Assembly: GCA_016744115.1 (NCBI GenBank) | Contig: JADGEZ010000018.1 | Location: 1 to 45,765, forward strand | DNA from: Sulfurimonas sp. | Lineage (GTDB): Bacteria; Campylobacterota; Campylobacteria; Campylobacterales; Sulfurimonadaceae | Reading direction: 5' to 3' | DNA length: 45,765 nt | Part shown: positions 20,938-28,548 of the stretch, in pieces | How the letters are laid out: the number at the start of each line of letters is the position of its first letter | Numbering within the stretch: position 1 is the first letter of the stretch | Notes under the pieces: generated by a model | Told to the model about the DNA's origin: nothing | What the model saw: the letters and a program-made list of their open reading frames with translations, nothing else | Databases searched by the model: none | Program-made: the position numbers and the translations under genes

Positions 20938-22098
20938 TTATTTCTTTGATTGTTTTTTTAATTTGGCTTGTTCTAGCTCCCAGTATTCCATCTCAAAGCT
21001 GTTCTTTACACTAATGGACTCATAGCCACCTAGTTTGTCGGCTCTTAAAACTGCCATCATGGTGTGGGATACTATATCATTGATAATATCCGCTTCTTTT
21101 TGACTTTTCCCAAAACTTACAATTCCAAAATCTTTAATCACTGCATATTTTGGATTTGGATTTAACATCAGCTCATTTTTTGAAAACTCATTAAAATAAG
21201 CTTCATACTCTTGAAGAAATTTTTTTAGGGCATCAGTTACATTGTTGTCATTTATCACTAAAGGGATACGCTTTGTTCTAATAATATGTTCAGGAGTTAG
21301 AACCCCACGCCTTGCGAACTCATCTAAGTTGTCTTTTGAGGCATAGGTTAAGGCTAGGGGGCTTTGGTTTACATTTGTAAATATGTCAATTTTTAAAGTA
21401 CTTATATCAAATTCTCTAGGAGTATAGTTTGTCAATTTTATTTTTGCATTTTTTGCTAAAAAGTCTTCGGCTAAACTTACAGCATTTATCATCTTTTCAT
21501 AAGATTTTTTTGCATCATCATCAAAGGTAAAAATTCCATGATTATGTAAAATTATCCCCTCACATTGAGCCCAGTCTAGGTTTTTGAGCATCTCATTTAT
21601 CTTTGAGGCTAAAATAAATCCTGGCATTATGTAGGGAACTATCAGAAAATTTGGAAAAGTTTTTTGTATATTTTCTTCTCCTGTTTGAGAGTTCGACATT
21701 GTAACAATTGCGTCAGCGTGAGTATGATCAACCACTTTAAAAGGGATTATCGCATGTAAAATTGCTTCTACTGAAGGGTTTGGAGCGGTTTTATCTATCA
21801 TCGCTGCTTTTTGCCCACTTACCATATCGGAGTCACTCAAGCTTTTTAGCTCAGCCATCTCTAAAAGTGTTGCCATCTTTACAGGAGCAAACCCCTCTGC
21901 CTTGATTGAGACTAAATCCCAGCCAGAACCTTTAACTAAAAGTATATCCTCTTCATTAATACGAGTTTTTACAGAAGTATTTCCGCCACCGTGTAAAACA
22001 AGTTCATCACTTTGACCTAAAAGGTTTGATGTATATACTCGTAAATCTAAATCACTTTTAAACTTTTTCGCCTCTTCATCACACCATAAATTTTGCAT
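20938..22098 (-). CDS. Class II aldolase/adducin domain protein
   Basis: The 386-residue protein has a class II aldolase fold: HGGGNTSVK near residue 36, the metal-binding VVDHTHADAIVTMS near residue 120, and the second His pair in ILHNHGIFTF near residue 182. The C-terminal third, ending in EMEYWELEQAKL, resembles the aldolase half of bifunctional rhamnulose-1-phosphate aldolase/dehydrogenases (RhaD/YuxG type), but no dehydrogenase domain follows. It should cleave or form a phosphorylated ketose-like substrate with a divalent metal. Its place between an LsrG-like protein and LsrK suggests it acts on phospho-AI-2 or a derivative; this is inference. GGAG lies ten bases before ATG 22098. Confidence 0.8.
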   Translation of the reverse strand: MQNLWCDEEAKKFKSDLDLRVYTSNLLGQSDELVLHGGGNTSVKTRINEEDILLVKGSGWDLVSIKAEGFAPVKMATLLEMAELKSLSDSDMVSGQKAAMIDKTAPNPSVEAILHAIIPFKVVDHTHADAIVTMSNSQTGEENIQKTFPNFLIVPYIMPGFILASKINEMLKNLDWAQCEGIILHNHGIFTFDDDAKKSYEKMINAVSLAEDFLAKNAKIKLTNYTPREFDISTLKIDIFTNVNQSPLALTYASKDNLDEFARRGVLTPEHIIRTKRIPLVINDNNVTDALKKFLQEYEAYFNEFSKNELMLNPNPKYAVIKDFGIVSFGKSQKEADIINDIVSHTMMAVLRADKLGGYESISVKNSFEMEYWELEQAKLKKQSKK

Positions 22099-22113
22099 AT
22101 AAAAATTTCTCCA

Positions 22114-22401
22114 TTAGACTAAAATATTTAAATCATCACTATATTTTTCTTCACAATATGGCTCAAATGAAGATTTATATATAGCATAATGCTCTGATTT
22201 TTTATGTCCCTCTAGTGCTTTTTCATCTCTCCAACTCTCAACTGCCATAAATTTTTTCGGATTATCCTTATATTGGAAAATATAATAAAAGATACATCCG
22301 TCTTCTAGCTTACTTGGAACTACCATTGCCGATAAAAGTTCCTTCATTTTTGCTTCACTGCCCTCTTTAGCGATGAATGTTACCCGTTTTGTAATAGTCA
22401 C
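22114..22401 (-). CDS. ABM-domain protein, LsrG-like candidate
   Basis: With the start at GTG 22401 the protein is 95 residues, a normal length for the antibiotic-biosynthesis-monooxygenase (ABM) fold shared by YgiN and LsrG. Core features are VTFIAKEGSEAKMKELL, DGCIFYYIFQYKDNP, FMAVESWRDEKALEGHKKSEHY. AAGGA lies eight bases before the GTG; a longer frame from 22455 would run through the inverted repeat and add a non-conserved tail, so it was rejected. E. coli LsrG isomerises phospho-AI-2. The fold and neighbouring lsrK support a similar role, though generic ABM proteins exist. It is the first gene of the lsr-like cluster. Confidence 0.72.
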   Translation of the reverse strand: MTITKRVTFIAKEGSEAKMKELLSAMVVPSKLEDGCIFYYIFQYKDNPKKFMAVESWRDEKALEGHKKSEHYAIYKSSFEPYCEEKYSDDLNILV

Positions 22402-22424
22402 TTTTTTAGTCCTTAAATAAAAAT

Positions 22425-22485
22425 AGCCAAAAGTGGACTCTATATCCAACAACATTTAAATTGAATATAGAGTCCATTTCTGGCC
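22425..22485. promoter_or_regulatory. Imperfect 21-bp inverted repeat, candidate operator
   Basis: The arms are 22425-22445 and 22465-22485, matching at 18 of 21 positions, with a perfect 12-base core TGGACTCTATAT / ATATAGAGTCCA and a 19-base AT-rich spacer. It lies 24 bases upstream of the GTG of the LsrG-like gene, just downstream of TATAAT-like boxes on the minus strand. A repressor bound here would sit near the transcription start. It could instead fold as a 5'-leader hairpin. Confidence 0.65.
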
Positions 22486-22495
22486 ATTTTGTATT

Positions 22496-22525
22496 ATTAT
22501 AAATTATATATCTTTTAGTATTATA
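22496..22525 (-). promoter_or_regulatory. Candidate -10 boxes for the lsr-like cluster
   Basis: On the minus strand three TATAAT hexamers occur (plus-strand ATTATA at 22496, 22503 and 22520). The nearest would place transcription start at the edge of the inverted repeat. No convincing -35 box is seen. The region is very AT-rich, so the hits are weak on their own. Confidence 0.3.
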
Positions 22526-22546
22526 TCTAAATTTAAGCAATTTGAC

Positions 22547-22552
22547 TATAAT
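22547..22552 (+). promoter_or_regulatory. Candidate -10 box for glnD-glmS
   Basis: A TATAAT hexamer, preceded by TTTGAC, lies 24 bases upstream of the glnD TTG start. No clear -35 box is present, which is usual for housekeeping promoters of this phylum. Confidence 0.4.
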
Positions 22553-22575
22553 AATAAAAAATAATAGGGATTTCC

Positions 22576-25101
22576 TTGGATATAAAGTTACAAATTGAAG
22601 ATATTATAGAAAATAATGGTTCAGATTTTGAACTCTCTAAACTTTTTAAGGTTTATATAAATGAGTATAAATCTTGCCTTCCTAAGCTTTTTGAAAACTC
22701 ACAAGGGAAAGATTTTTTAGTTAAACATACTAAAAAATTAGATTCCATTATTGATTTGATGTACAAAACTGTACTTCGTAGAATATTTGGAAATTACTTA
22801 CCAATGAGAAGTTCCATTCCTATCGCTGTCGTAGCCCTTGGTAGTTATGCAAGAGAGCAACTTTGTGTTCATAGTGATATAGATATATTGGTTGTATATG
22901 AAAAAATAGATGGATATGATACACATCTCATCATGGAAAAACTTTTTTATCTCGCCCTTGATGCAGGTTTAAAACTCGGTCATAGGGTGCATACAACTGA
23001 TGACTTATTTACAGCAAGTACAGAAGATATTACTATAAAAACATCTCTTATGGAGGCTAGATTTATCGTAGGATCTGCTTTTATCTGGCATGAGACTGGA
23101 AGACAGATTAACAAGATTCGTCTTCATCAACAAAAAGAGTTTATTTTAGCAAAGGTTGAAGAAGCACAAAAAAGAAGAAAAAAGTACCCTCAATCTATGC
23201 AACCAAATATTAAAGAGGGTGTAGGTTCTCTTAGAGATACACAACTTATTTTGTGGATAGCCCAAACGATTTATGGTATTAAAAATCTCAAAGACTTAAT
23301 AAATGTCTTATTTAGTGAAGAGGAATATAAAGAGTACCGTATAGCCTTAGAACTTTTATTTCGAGTTCGCTCAGCCTTACATCTCATCATAGGCAAACAA
23401 GAAGATAGACTTTTATTAGAGTACATGCCTCAAGTTACAAAAATGCTAGGATTTAAAGATACTAAAAAAATGGCTATTAAAGTTTTTCAAGCACAATGGA
23501 GAATAAACAATTTTACACAAATCTTTGTAAAAAAAATGATTCGTCCTTACATCTCAGATAAATCTTATATATCAAAGTTTAGACACTCTAGGATTGCAAA
23601 AGGGATTTATGTCCTTGATGGAAGATTATTTGCCTCATACAACTTAGAACCTCTGCCTATTCATACACTACTAGAAATTTTAGTTGCCTTGCCTGATCTA
23701 AACTACAGATACGACGCAGGATTTTTAAACCAATTTACCTATACAAAAATCAAACATCCTTTAGCTCAAAACACTTATATACTTCTCAAAAAGTTATTTG
23801 CTAGAAAAAATATGTATTGTTTTTTAAAACTTTTTATTGATGCTGGAATACTCCATCATCTTATCTCAAGTTTTAAAAAAGTTCTTCACTTGCCACAGTT
23901 TGATGGCTATCATCACTATCCTGTAGATATACACTCTATCAAGTGTGTAGAGGCTCTTGAAAACATTCAAGAACCTTTGATACAAGAGTTATATAATACA
24001 TTTAGTGATGAAGAAAAAGTTCTTCTTAAAATCGTAACTCTTTTTCACGATACTGGTAAAGGAAGAAAACAAAACCATTGTGATGTAGGAGCTAAACTCA
24101 TAGCTCAATTTTCCAAGCATTTAAAAATAAGTGAGAAACTCAGTAAAACAGCAGTGGTACTTGTAAAGCAACATATTACAATGAGTAATGTTGCTTTTAA
24201 AGAGAACATCCATAATGAGAAAACACTTTATAAATTTATGTCAAGTGTAGGGGATACTAAAACGCTACAACTTCTTTATGTCTTAACTTATGCAGATATT
24301 AACGGTGTTGGTGGAGATACTTACAACTCCTTTAACTCTAAACTACTTCTTGATCTTTATCATTTGGCTTTAGAAATTTCTGAAAATTCAGATAGAATTA
24401 CTGATGCGAAAAAGCGTCTTAATATTGAGAGAAAAGTAAAAAATCAAACTGCCTTTAAAACACTTCCCTTATTAATGAGAAAAAAGATTTTAAGGATAGA
24501 GTCAAATCTTTTCTTTTTTAAACATACTCCAGAAGATATTATAAAAATTGCTAACAAGGCAAAAGAGACACAAGAGTATAGTTTTAATATCTCTACAAAT
24601 CAATCACTATCAATCGAAATATATAGGAAAATTCCGTTAAATATTGGCTATCTTTTAGCTACTCTTAGCCATTTAGATGTTGGTAGTATGGAAATTTTTA
24701 CACTCTTTGATGATATAAAATACTTTAAAATAGAGTTTATTAAAAACTTAGAAGAGGATCAATTGAGGGATGTAAAGTATAGCATAGAAAATGCCTTTGA
24801 TATGAAAAAAGAGACTAAAACTCAAAATATAAAACTCACTAAAGAATCTATAAATATTGATTGTGAACACTCTTTAACCCATGCGGAGATGACTGTACAC
24901 ACAAGTAATCAAAGAGGCTTACTTGCTTTTGTAATGAACTGTTTTGAAGAGCTTGAGATTAATGTTGTTACTGCTAAAATTCATTCATCTAAACATAAGG
25001 TTAGAGATAGTTTTTTAATCCAAAAACAAAATAACTTATGCGATAATACCCAAGATATTTATAATCTTCTTCTTAATAAGGAAAATCAATGTGTGGAATA
25101 G
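22576..25101 (+). CDS. glnD: Bifunctional uridylyltransferase/uridylyl-removing enzyme GlnD
   Basis: This 841-residue protein has the GlnD order. A nucleotidyltransferase domain carries GSYAREQLCVHSDIDILVV (about 89-107). An HD domain carries LFHDTGKGRKQNHC, with H490 and D491, plus VLVKQHI. Two ACT-type regions close the protein (about 675-740 and 770-838, the latter with SNQRGLLAFVM). GlnD adds or removes UMP on PII proteins according to glutamine, governing nitrogen assimilation. The start is TTG with AGGGA just upstream. Its end overlaps glmS by 13 bases, so the two are coupled; both respond to or consume glutamine. Confidence 0.92.
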   Translation: MDIKLQIEDIIENNGSDFELSKLFKVYINEYKSCLPKLFENSQGKDFLVKHTKKLDSIIDLMYKTVLRRIFGNYLPMRSSIPIAVVALGSYAREQLCVHSDIDILVVYEKIDGYDTHLIMEKLFYLALDAGLKLGHRVHTTDDLFTASTEDITIKTSLMEARFIVGSAFIWHETGRQINKIRLHQQKEFILAKVEEAQKRRKKYPQSMQPNIKEGVGSLRDTQLILWIAQTIYGIKNLKDLINVLFSEEEYKEYRIALELLFRVRSALHLIIGKQEDRLLLEYMPQVTKMLGFKDTKKMAIKVFQAQWRINNFTQIFVKKMIRPYISDKSYISKFRHSRIAKGIYVLDGRLFASYNLEPLPIHTLLEILVALPDLNYRYDAGFLNQFTYTKIKHPLAQNTYILLKKLFARKNMYCFLKLFIDAGILHHLISSFKKVLHLPQFDGYHHYPVDIHSIKCVEALENIQEPLIQELYNTFSDEEKVLLKIVTLFHDTGKGRKQNHCDVGAKLIAQFSKHLKISEKLSKTAVVLVKQHITMSNVAFKENIHNEKTLYKFMSSVGDTKTLQLLYVLTYADINGVGGDTYNSFNSKLLLDLYHLALEISENSDRITDAKKRLNIERKVKNQTAFKTLPLLMRKKILRIESNLFFFKHTPEDIIKIANKAKETQEYSFNISTNQSLSIEIYRKIPLNIGYLLATLSHLDVGSMEIFTLFDDIKYFKIEFIKNLEEDQLRDVKYSIENAFDMKKETKTQNIKLTKESINIDCEHSLTHAEMTVHTSNQRGLLAFVMNCFEELEINVVTAKIHSSKHKVRDSFLIQKQNNLCDNTQDIYNLLLNKENQCVE

Positions 25102-26903
25102 TAGGATATTTAGGAAACAAAAATACTAAAGAGATACTTTTAGATGGACTTAAAGAACTCGAATACAGAGGTTATGATTCAGCAGGAATTGCAGTACTTC
25201 AAAATAATAATTTTTCTAATTATAAAGCAGTTGGAAAACTAATAAATTTAGAAGAAAAAACTAAAGATTTTGTAACAAATAGTTTCGCAGTAGGCATAGG
25301 TCATACACGCTGGGCAACGCATGGAAAACCTACAGAGCTTAATGCTCATCCACACTTAGGGGAGAGTTCTTATGTGGTGCATAATGGAATAATTGAAAAC
25401 TATGTTAGTCTAAAAAATGAACTTCAAAGCGATGGAGTAAAGTTTTTAAGTCAAACAGATACAGAAGTTATCGTTCATCAGTTTGAGAAAAATCTTATAA
25501 CTGCTAAAGATACTTTTGAAGCTTTTTCTCAAACTATTTCTCAGCTCCAAGGTGCTTATGCAATACTCTTAGTCACTAAAGGCGAAGATGAAACTATCTT
25601 TTTTGCAAAACATGGTTCACCAATGCTTATGGGAGTAAATGAAGAAAATGAAAAGTTCTTTGCCTCATCCGACACTCCTCTCATTGGTCATGCAAAAGAA
25701 GTGAATTATTTTGAAGATGGTGATTATGGTTATGTCTCAAAAAATGAAATTATTATTTATTCAAAAGACAAAGAACTGCAAAAGCCAAATTTTCAAACCA
25801 TCTCTACAAATAGGCTCTCTAGCCAAAAAAATGGATATAGATTTTTTATGGAAAAAGAGATTTATGAACAAAGTGATGTGGTTTCAGACACGCTCATGGG
25901 AAGACTTGGCGAGAATGAAATTAATTTTAACGAGATAGATTCTACACTTTTTGACGATATCAATGAAATCAAACTTTGTGCTTGTGGTACATCATACCAT
26001 TCAGCACTTAGTGCATCTTATATGTTTGAGAGATATGCAAAAATACGCTGTTGTGTAGAAATTGCAAGTGAATTTCGTTATAGAGATCCTCTTATGTGTA
26101 AAGATACTCTTTTTGTAGTTATCTCTCAAAGTGGAGAAACGGCTGATACGCTTGAAACTTTAAAGATGGCAAAAAAAGAAGGGCTTAAAACCTTAGTGAT
26201 TTGTAATGTCGATAACTCCTCTATGGTACGACTTGCCGATGCTTGTATCTTAACTCGTGCAGGAATAGAAAAGGGTGTAGCCTCAACAAAAGCTTTTGCC
26301 ACACAAGTGAGTGTTTTTTGGATGTTAAGCCTTTATGTAGCTAAACTTCGTGATGCCATGGATGCTAATCAACTCGCAAAACAGATTCATCTATTGCGTG
26401 AAATTCCTAGCTCTCTAAAGATAAGTGACGCTATTCATGAAAAAATAAAAAGATTGTCAAAACGCTACTTGCATGGTCATGGGTTTTTCTTTATAGGGCG
26501 TGATATATTTTTTCCTTTAGCCCTAGAGGGTGCCTTAAAACTAAAAGAGATTAGTTACCTTCATGCTGAGGGTTACCCAAGTGGAGAGATGAAACACGGA
26601 CCTATCGCTTTAGCCGACCCTGAACTTTTTACCATCGCTCTTTTGCCTCAACATCTTTTATATGAAAAATCAAAATCAAATGTGGAAGAGTTAAGTGCAA
26701 GAGATAGCACAATCTGTGCTATCTCTGCCATAGAGTTTGATAAGGCGGATGATTTTATCCAAATAAATGAATGCCAAGATTATATGCTAGAGTTTTTTGA
26801 AATGATGATTGTCGTACAACTTCTTTCACTAGAAATTTCAGTAAGATTAGGAAATGATGTAGATATGCCAAGAAATTTAGCAAAATCGGTGACTGTGGAA
26901 TAG
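25089..26903 (+). CDS. glmS: Glutamine-fructose-6-phosphate aminotransferase GlmS
   Basis: The 604-residue protein starts MCGIVGYLGN, which puts the catalytic Cys at position 2. A class II glutamine amidotransferase domain (with GIGHTRWATHGKPTELNAHP) is followed by two SIS sugar-isomerase domains (CGTSYHSALSASY; SQSGETADTLETL; HAEGYPSGEMKHGPIAL). It ends in the classic DVDMPRNLAKSVTVE. It makes glucosamine-6-phosphate for peptidoglycan and lipid A. No glmS ribozyme is expected in this phylum and the upstream space is occupied by glnD. Confidence 0.97.
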   Translation: MCGIVGYLGNKNTKEILLDGLKELEYRGYDSAGIAVLQNNNFSNYKAVGKLINLEEKTKDFVTNSFAVGIGHTRWATHGKPTELNAHPHLGESSYVVHNGIIENYVSLKNELQSDGVKFLSQTDTEVIVHQFEKNLITAKDTFEAFSQTISQLQGAYAILLVTKGEDETIFFAKHGSPMLMGVNEENEKFFASSDTPLIGHAKEVNYFEDGDYGYVSKNEIIIYSKDKELQKPNFQTISTNRLSSQKNGYRFFMEKEIYEQSDVVSDTLMGRLGENEINFNEIDSTLFDDINEIKLCACGTSYHSALSASYMFERYAKIRCCVEIASEFRYRDPLMCKDTLFVVISQSGETADTLETLKMAKKEGLKTLVICNVDNSSMVRLADACILTRAGIEKGVASTKAFATQVSVFWMLSLYVAKLRDAMDANQLAKQIHLLREIPSSLKISDAIHEKIKRLSKRYLHGHGFFFIGRDIFFPLALEGALKLKEISYLHAEGYPSGEMKHGPIALADPELFTIALLPQHLLYEKSKSNVEELSARDSTICAISAIEFDKADDFIQINECQDYMLEFFEMMIVVQLLSLEISVRLGNDVDMPRNLAKSVTVE

Positions 26904-26950
26904 ATATACTATAACTTTGTGAATCAGATTTTTTTATTTAATTATGGACT

Positions 26951-27020
26951 AGATTCCCAGTCAAGCTGAGAATGACATTGTTCAAGCTGAGAATGACATT
27001 GTGCAAGCTGAGAATTAGAT
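26951..27020. repeat. Palindromic repeat followed by tandem half-units
   Basis: Between convergent glmS and the comEA-like gene there is one full palindrome, ATTCCCAG-TCAAG-CTGAGAAT (one mismatch, a G.U wobble if read from the minus strand). Its right half is then repeated in tandem: CAAGCTGAGAATGACATTGT at 26962 and 26983, with a diverged third copy at 27004 (period 21). Confidence 0.75.
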
Positions 27021-27033
27021 TAGTGTAAAGGCG

Positions 27034-27282
27034 TTATTTTTTACACTCACTAGCTTTTAGGTCTTTAAGATTTTTTTCTAAAAACTTAGATCCTATACCT
27101 TTTACGCTTGTTAAAGCTTTTATATCTTTAAAACAAGAACCCTCTCTGTGTTTAAGAATCGCATCAGCTTTTTTTGAACCAACTCCATTTAATGTCATCA
27201 ACTCTTGTTTACTTGCTGTATTTATATCTACTACAGCAAGAACTAATGTTATGCCTAGCAATAGCATCACTAAAATCTTCAT
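27034..27282 (-). CDS. ComEA-like helix-hairpin-helix protein
   Basis: This 82-residue protein has a hydrophobic signal sequence (about 1-17) followed by two helix-hairpin-helix motifs: VDINTASKQELMTLNGVGSK and ALTSVKGIGSKFLEKN. This is the layout of small ComEA proteins, which bind incoming DNA in the periplasm during natural transformation. dprA, which acts later in the same process, is in the window at 39.7 kb. It is a single gene with repeats on its downstream side. Confidence 0.82.
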   Translation of the reverse strand: MKILVMLLLGITLVLAVVDINTASKQELMTLNGVGSKKADAILKHREGSCFKDIKALTSVKGIGSKFLEKNLKDLKASECKK

Positions 27283-27378
27283 ATTAACTCCTTTTATTTT
27301 TCAAGGACATTGTAGCTAAAAATATATATATTAACAATTATATAAAAAATTATCATAATTCCTTAAAGAAATGAGATA

Positions 27379-28452
27379 TTATTTAGTATTACTTTGAGAG
27401 AATTTAACAATACTAAATAAATCACTAAAAGCATTTTCACTAGAAACTTCAACATTTTGAAGACGAGCTAGAGCTTCTGAATATTTTGCTTCAAGTTGTA
27501 GTTTTATTGCTTCTTTTAAACCTTGATGTACATTAGTATGATGTTTTGTAATAGAAGCTAGTTTAGAATCTCCTTTGAGAAATGTAGAACTAGCCTTTGT
27601 GTACCATTTAGCAAACCTGCAATTGTTTTCATCTATTATATCTGCAGAATTTTCATTTATCATAGCCCTATAGGTTGAAATTTTTAAAGATATATGATCT
27701 ATTTTTCCAACATTTACTTGTAATTCATCAGTAACATACTGCGTTTTATTTTTGATAGTTGAGGAGTTTTCCATTACTAGTTGAATACTTATATTAAATT
27801 CTTCTAATATATTGGTAACTTTTGAAGTTTCATCATTAAATGTCTGGCTAATTTCTAGCATAGAATTAGCATTTTGTTTTAATGAGTTAATATTAATTTC
27901 AACCTCACTTGTTGCTTTTTGAGTTCTTTCTGCTAGTTTGCGTACTTCATCTGCAACAACTGCAAATCCTCGACCATGTTCTCCTGCTCTTGCTGCTTCA
28001 ATAGCTGCATTAAGTGCAAGTAAGTTTGTTTGATCGGATATATCTTTAATGAGACCAATAATATCGCCTATGGCTGTTACACTCTCATTTAAGGAGTTTG
28101 AATCATCTCCAAGTGTATGTGTATATTCTTGTATTTTATCAATGCTACTAGCAATTGCATTTGTCTCACTCTCTACATCGGTCATTTTTTCTGTAGTTAC
28201 TGTGTTTAAGTCATTTATCTCTTGCAACATTTCAAGGGGGCTATTTACTGTTTGTTGCAAAAAATTATTTCCATTTTCATAACTATCTAAAAGAGTATTT
28301 ACAAGTTCATCTGTTTTTTTGTCTTCTATAAAAATAGGCTTTTGAAGTTCTTGTATTTTTACTCTTTGATCTTGAATCTCTTGTCTGAGCTTTTTGAGTT
28401 CTAGTGTATGTTGTTTTTCTAATTCTTCTATTTTTGAGCTACATCCAAACAT
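27379..28452 (-). CDS. Cytosolic MCP signalling protein with CZB domain
   Basis: With the start at ATG 28452 (AAGGA five bases upstream) the protein is 357 residues and begins [14 protein letters not shown]. An upstream start at 28491 lacks this. It has no transmembrane helix: a coiled coil (about 5-45) leads into an MCP signalling domain with the tip [20 protein letters not shown], then a CZB zinc-binding domain ([32 protein letters not shown]). CZB domains of cytosolic receptors can sense zinc-linked signals such as hypochlorous acid. It lies 96 bases after the NIT-phosphatase gene on the same strand. Confidence 0.85.
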   Translation of the reverse strand: MFGCSSKIEELEKQHTLELKKLRQEIQDQRVKIQELQKPIFIEDKKTDELVNTLLDSYENGNNFLQQTVNSPLEMLQEINDLNTVTTEKMTDVESETNAIASSIDKIQEYTHTLGDDSNSLNESVTAIGDIIGLIKDISDQTNLLALNAAIEAARAGEHGRGFAVVADEVRKLAERTQKATSEVEININSLKQNANSMLEISQTFNDETSKVTNILEEFNISIQLVMENSSTIKNKTQYVTDELQVNVGKIDHISLKISTYRAMINENSADIIDENNCRFAKWYTKASSTFLKGDSKLASITKHHTNVHQGLKEAIKLQLEAKYSEALARLQNVEVSSENAFSDLFSIVKFSQSNTK

Positions 28453-28548
28453 ATTATTCCTTATTTTATATTTAATATCTTGATAATACATTAAGGTGAC
28501 TTATAAAGTTCTGATATATATTATAACGAGACCGTTTAATGTAATATT

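Noticed and set aside
22402-22455. Upstream extension of the LsrG-like frame to 22455.
   Set aside because: It runs through the inverted repeat, adds residues outside the ABM fold, and lacks the AAGGA found before GTG 22401.
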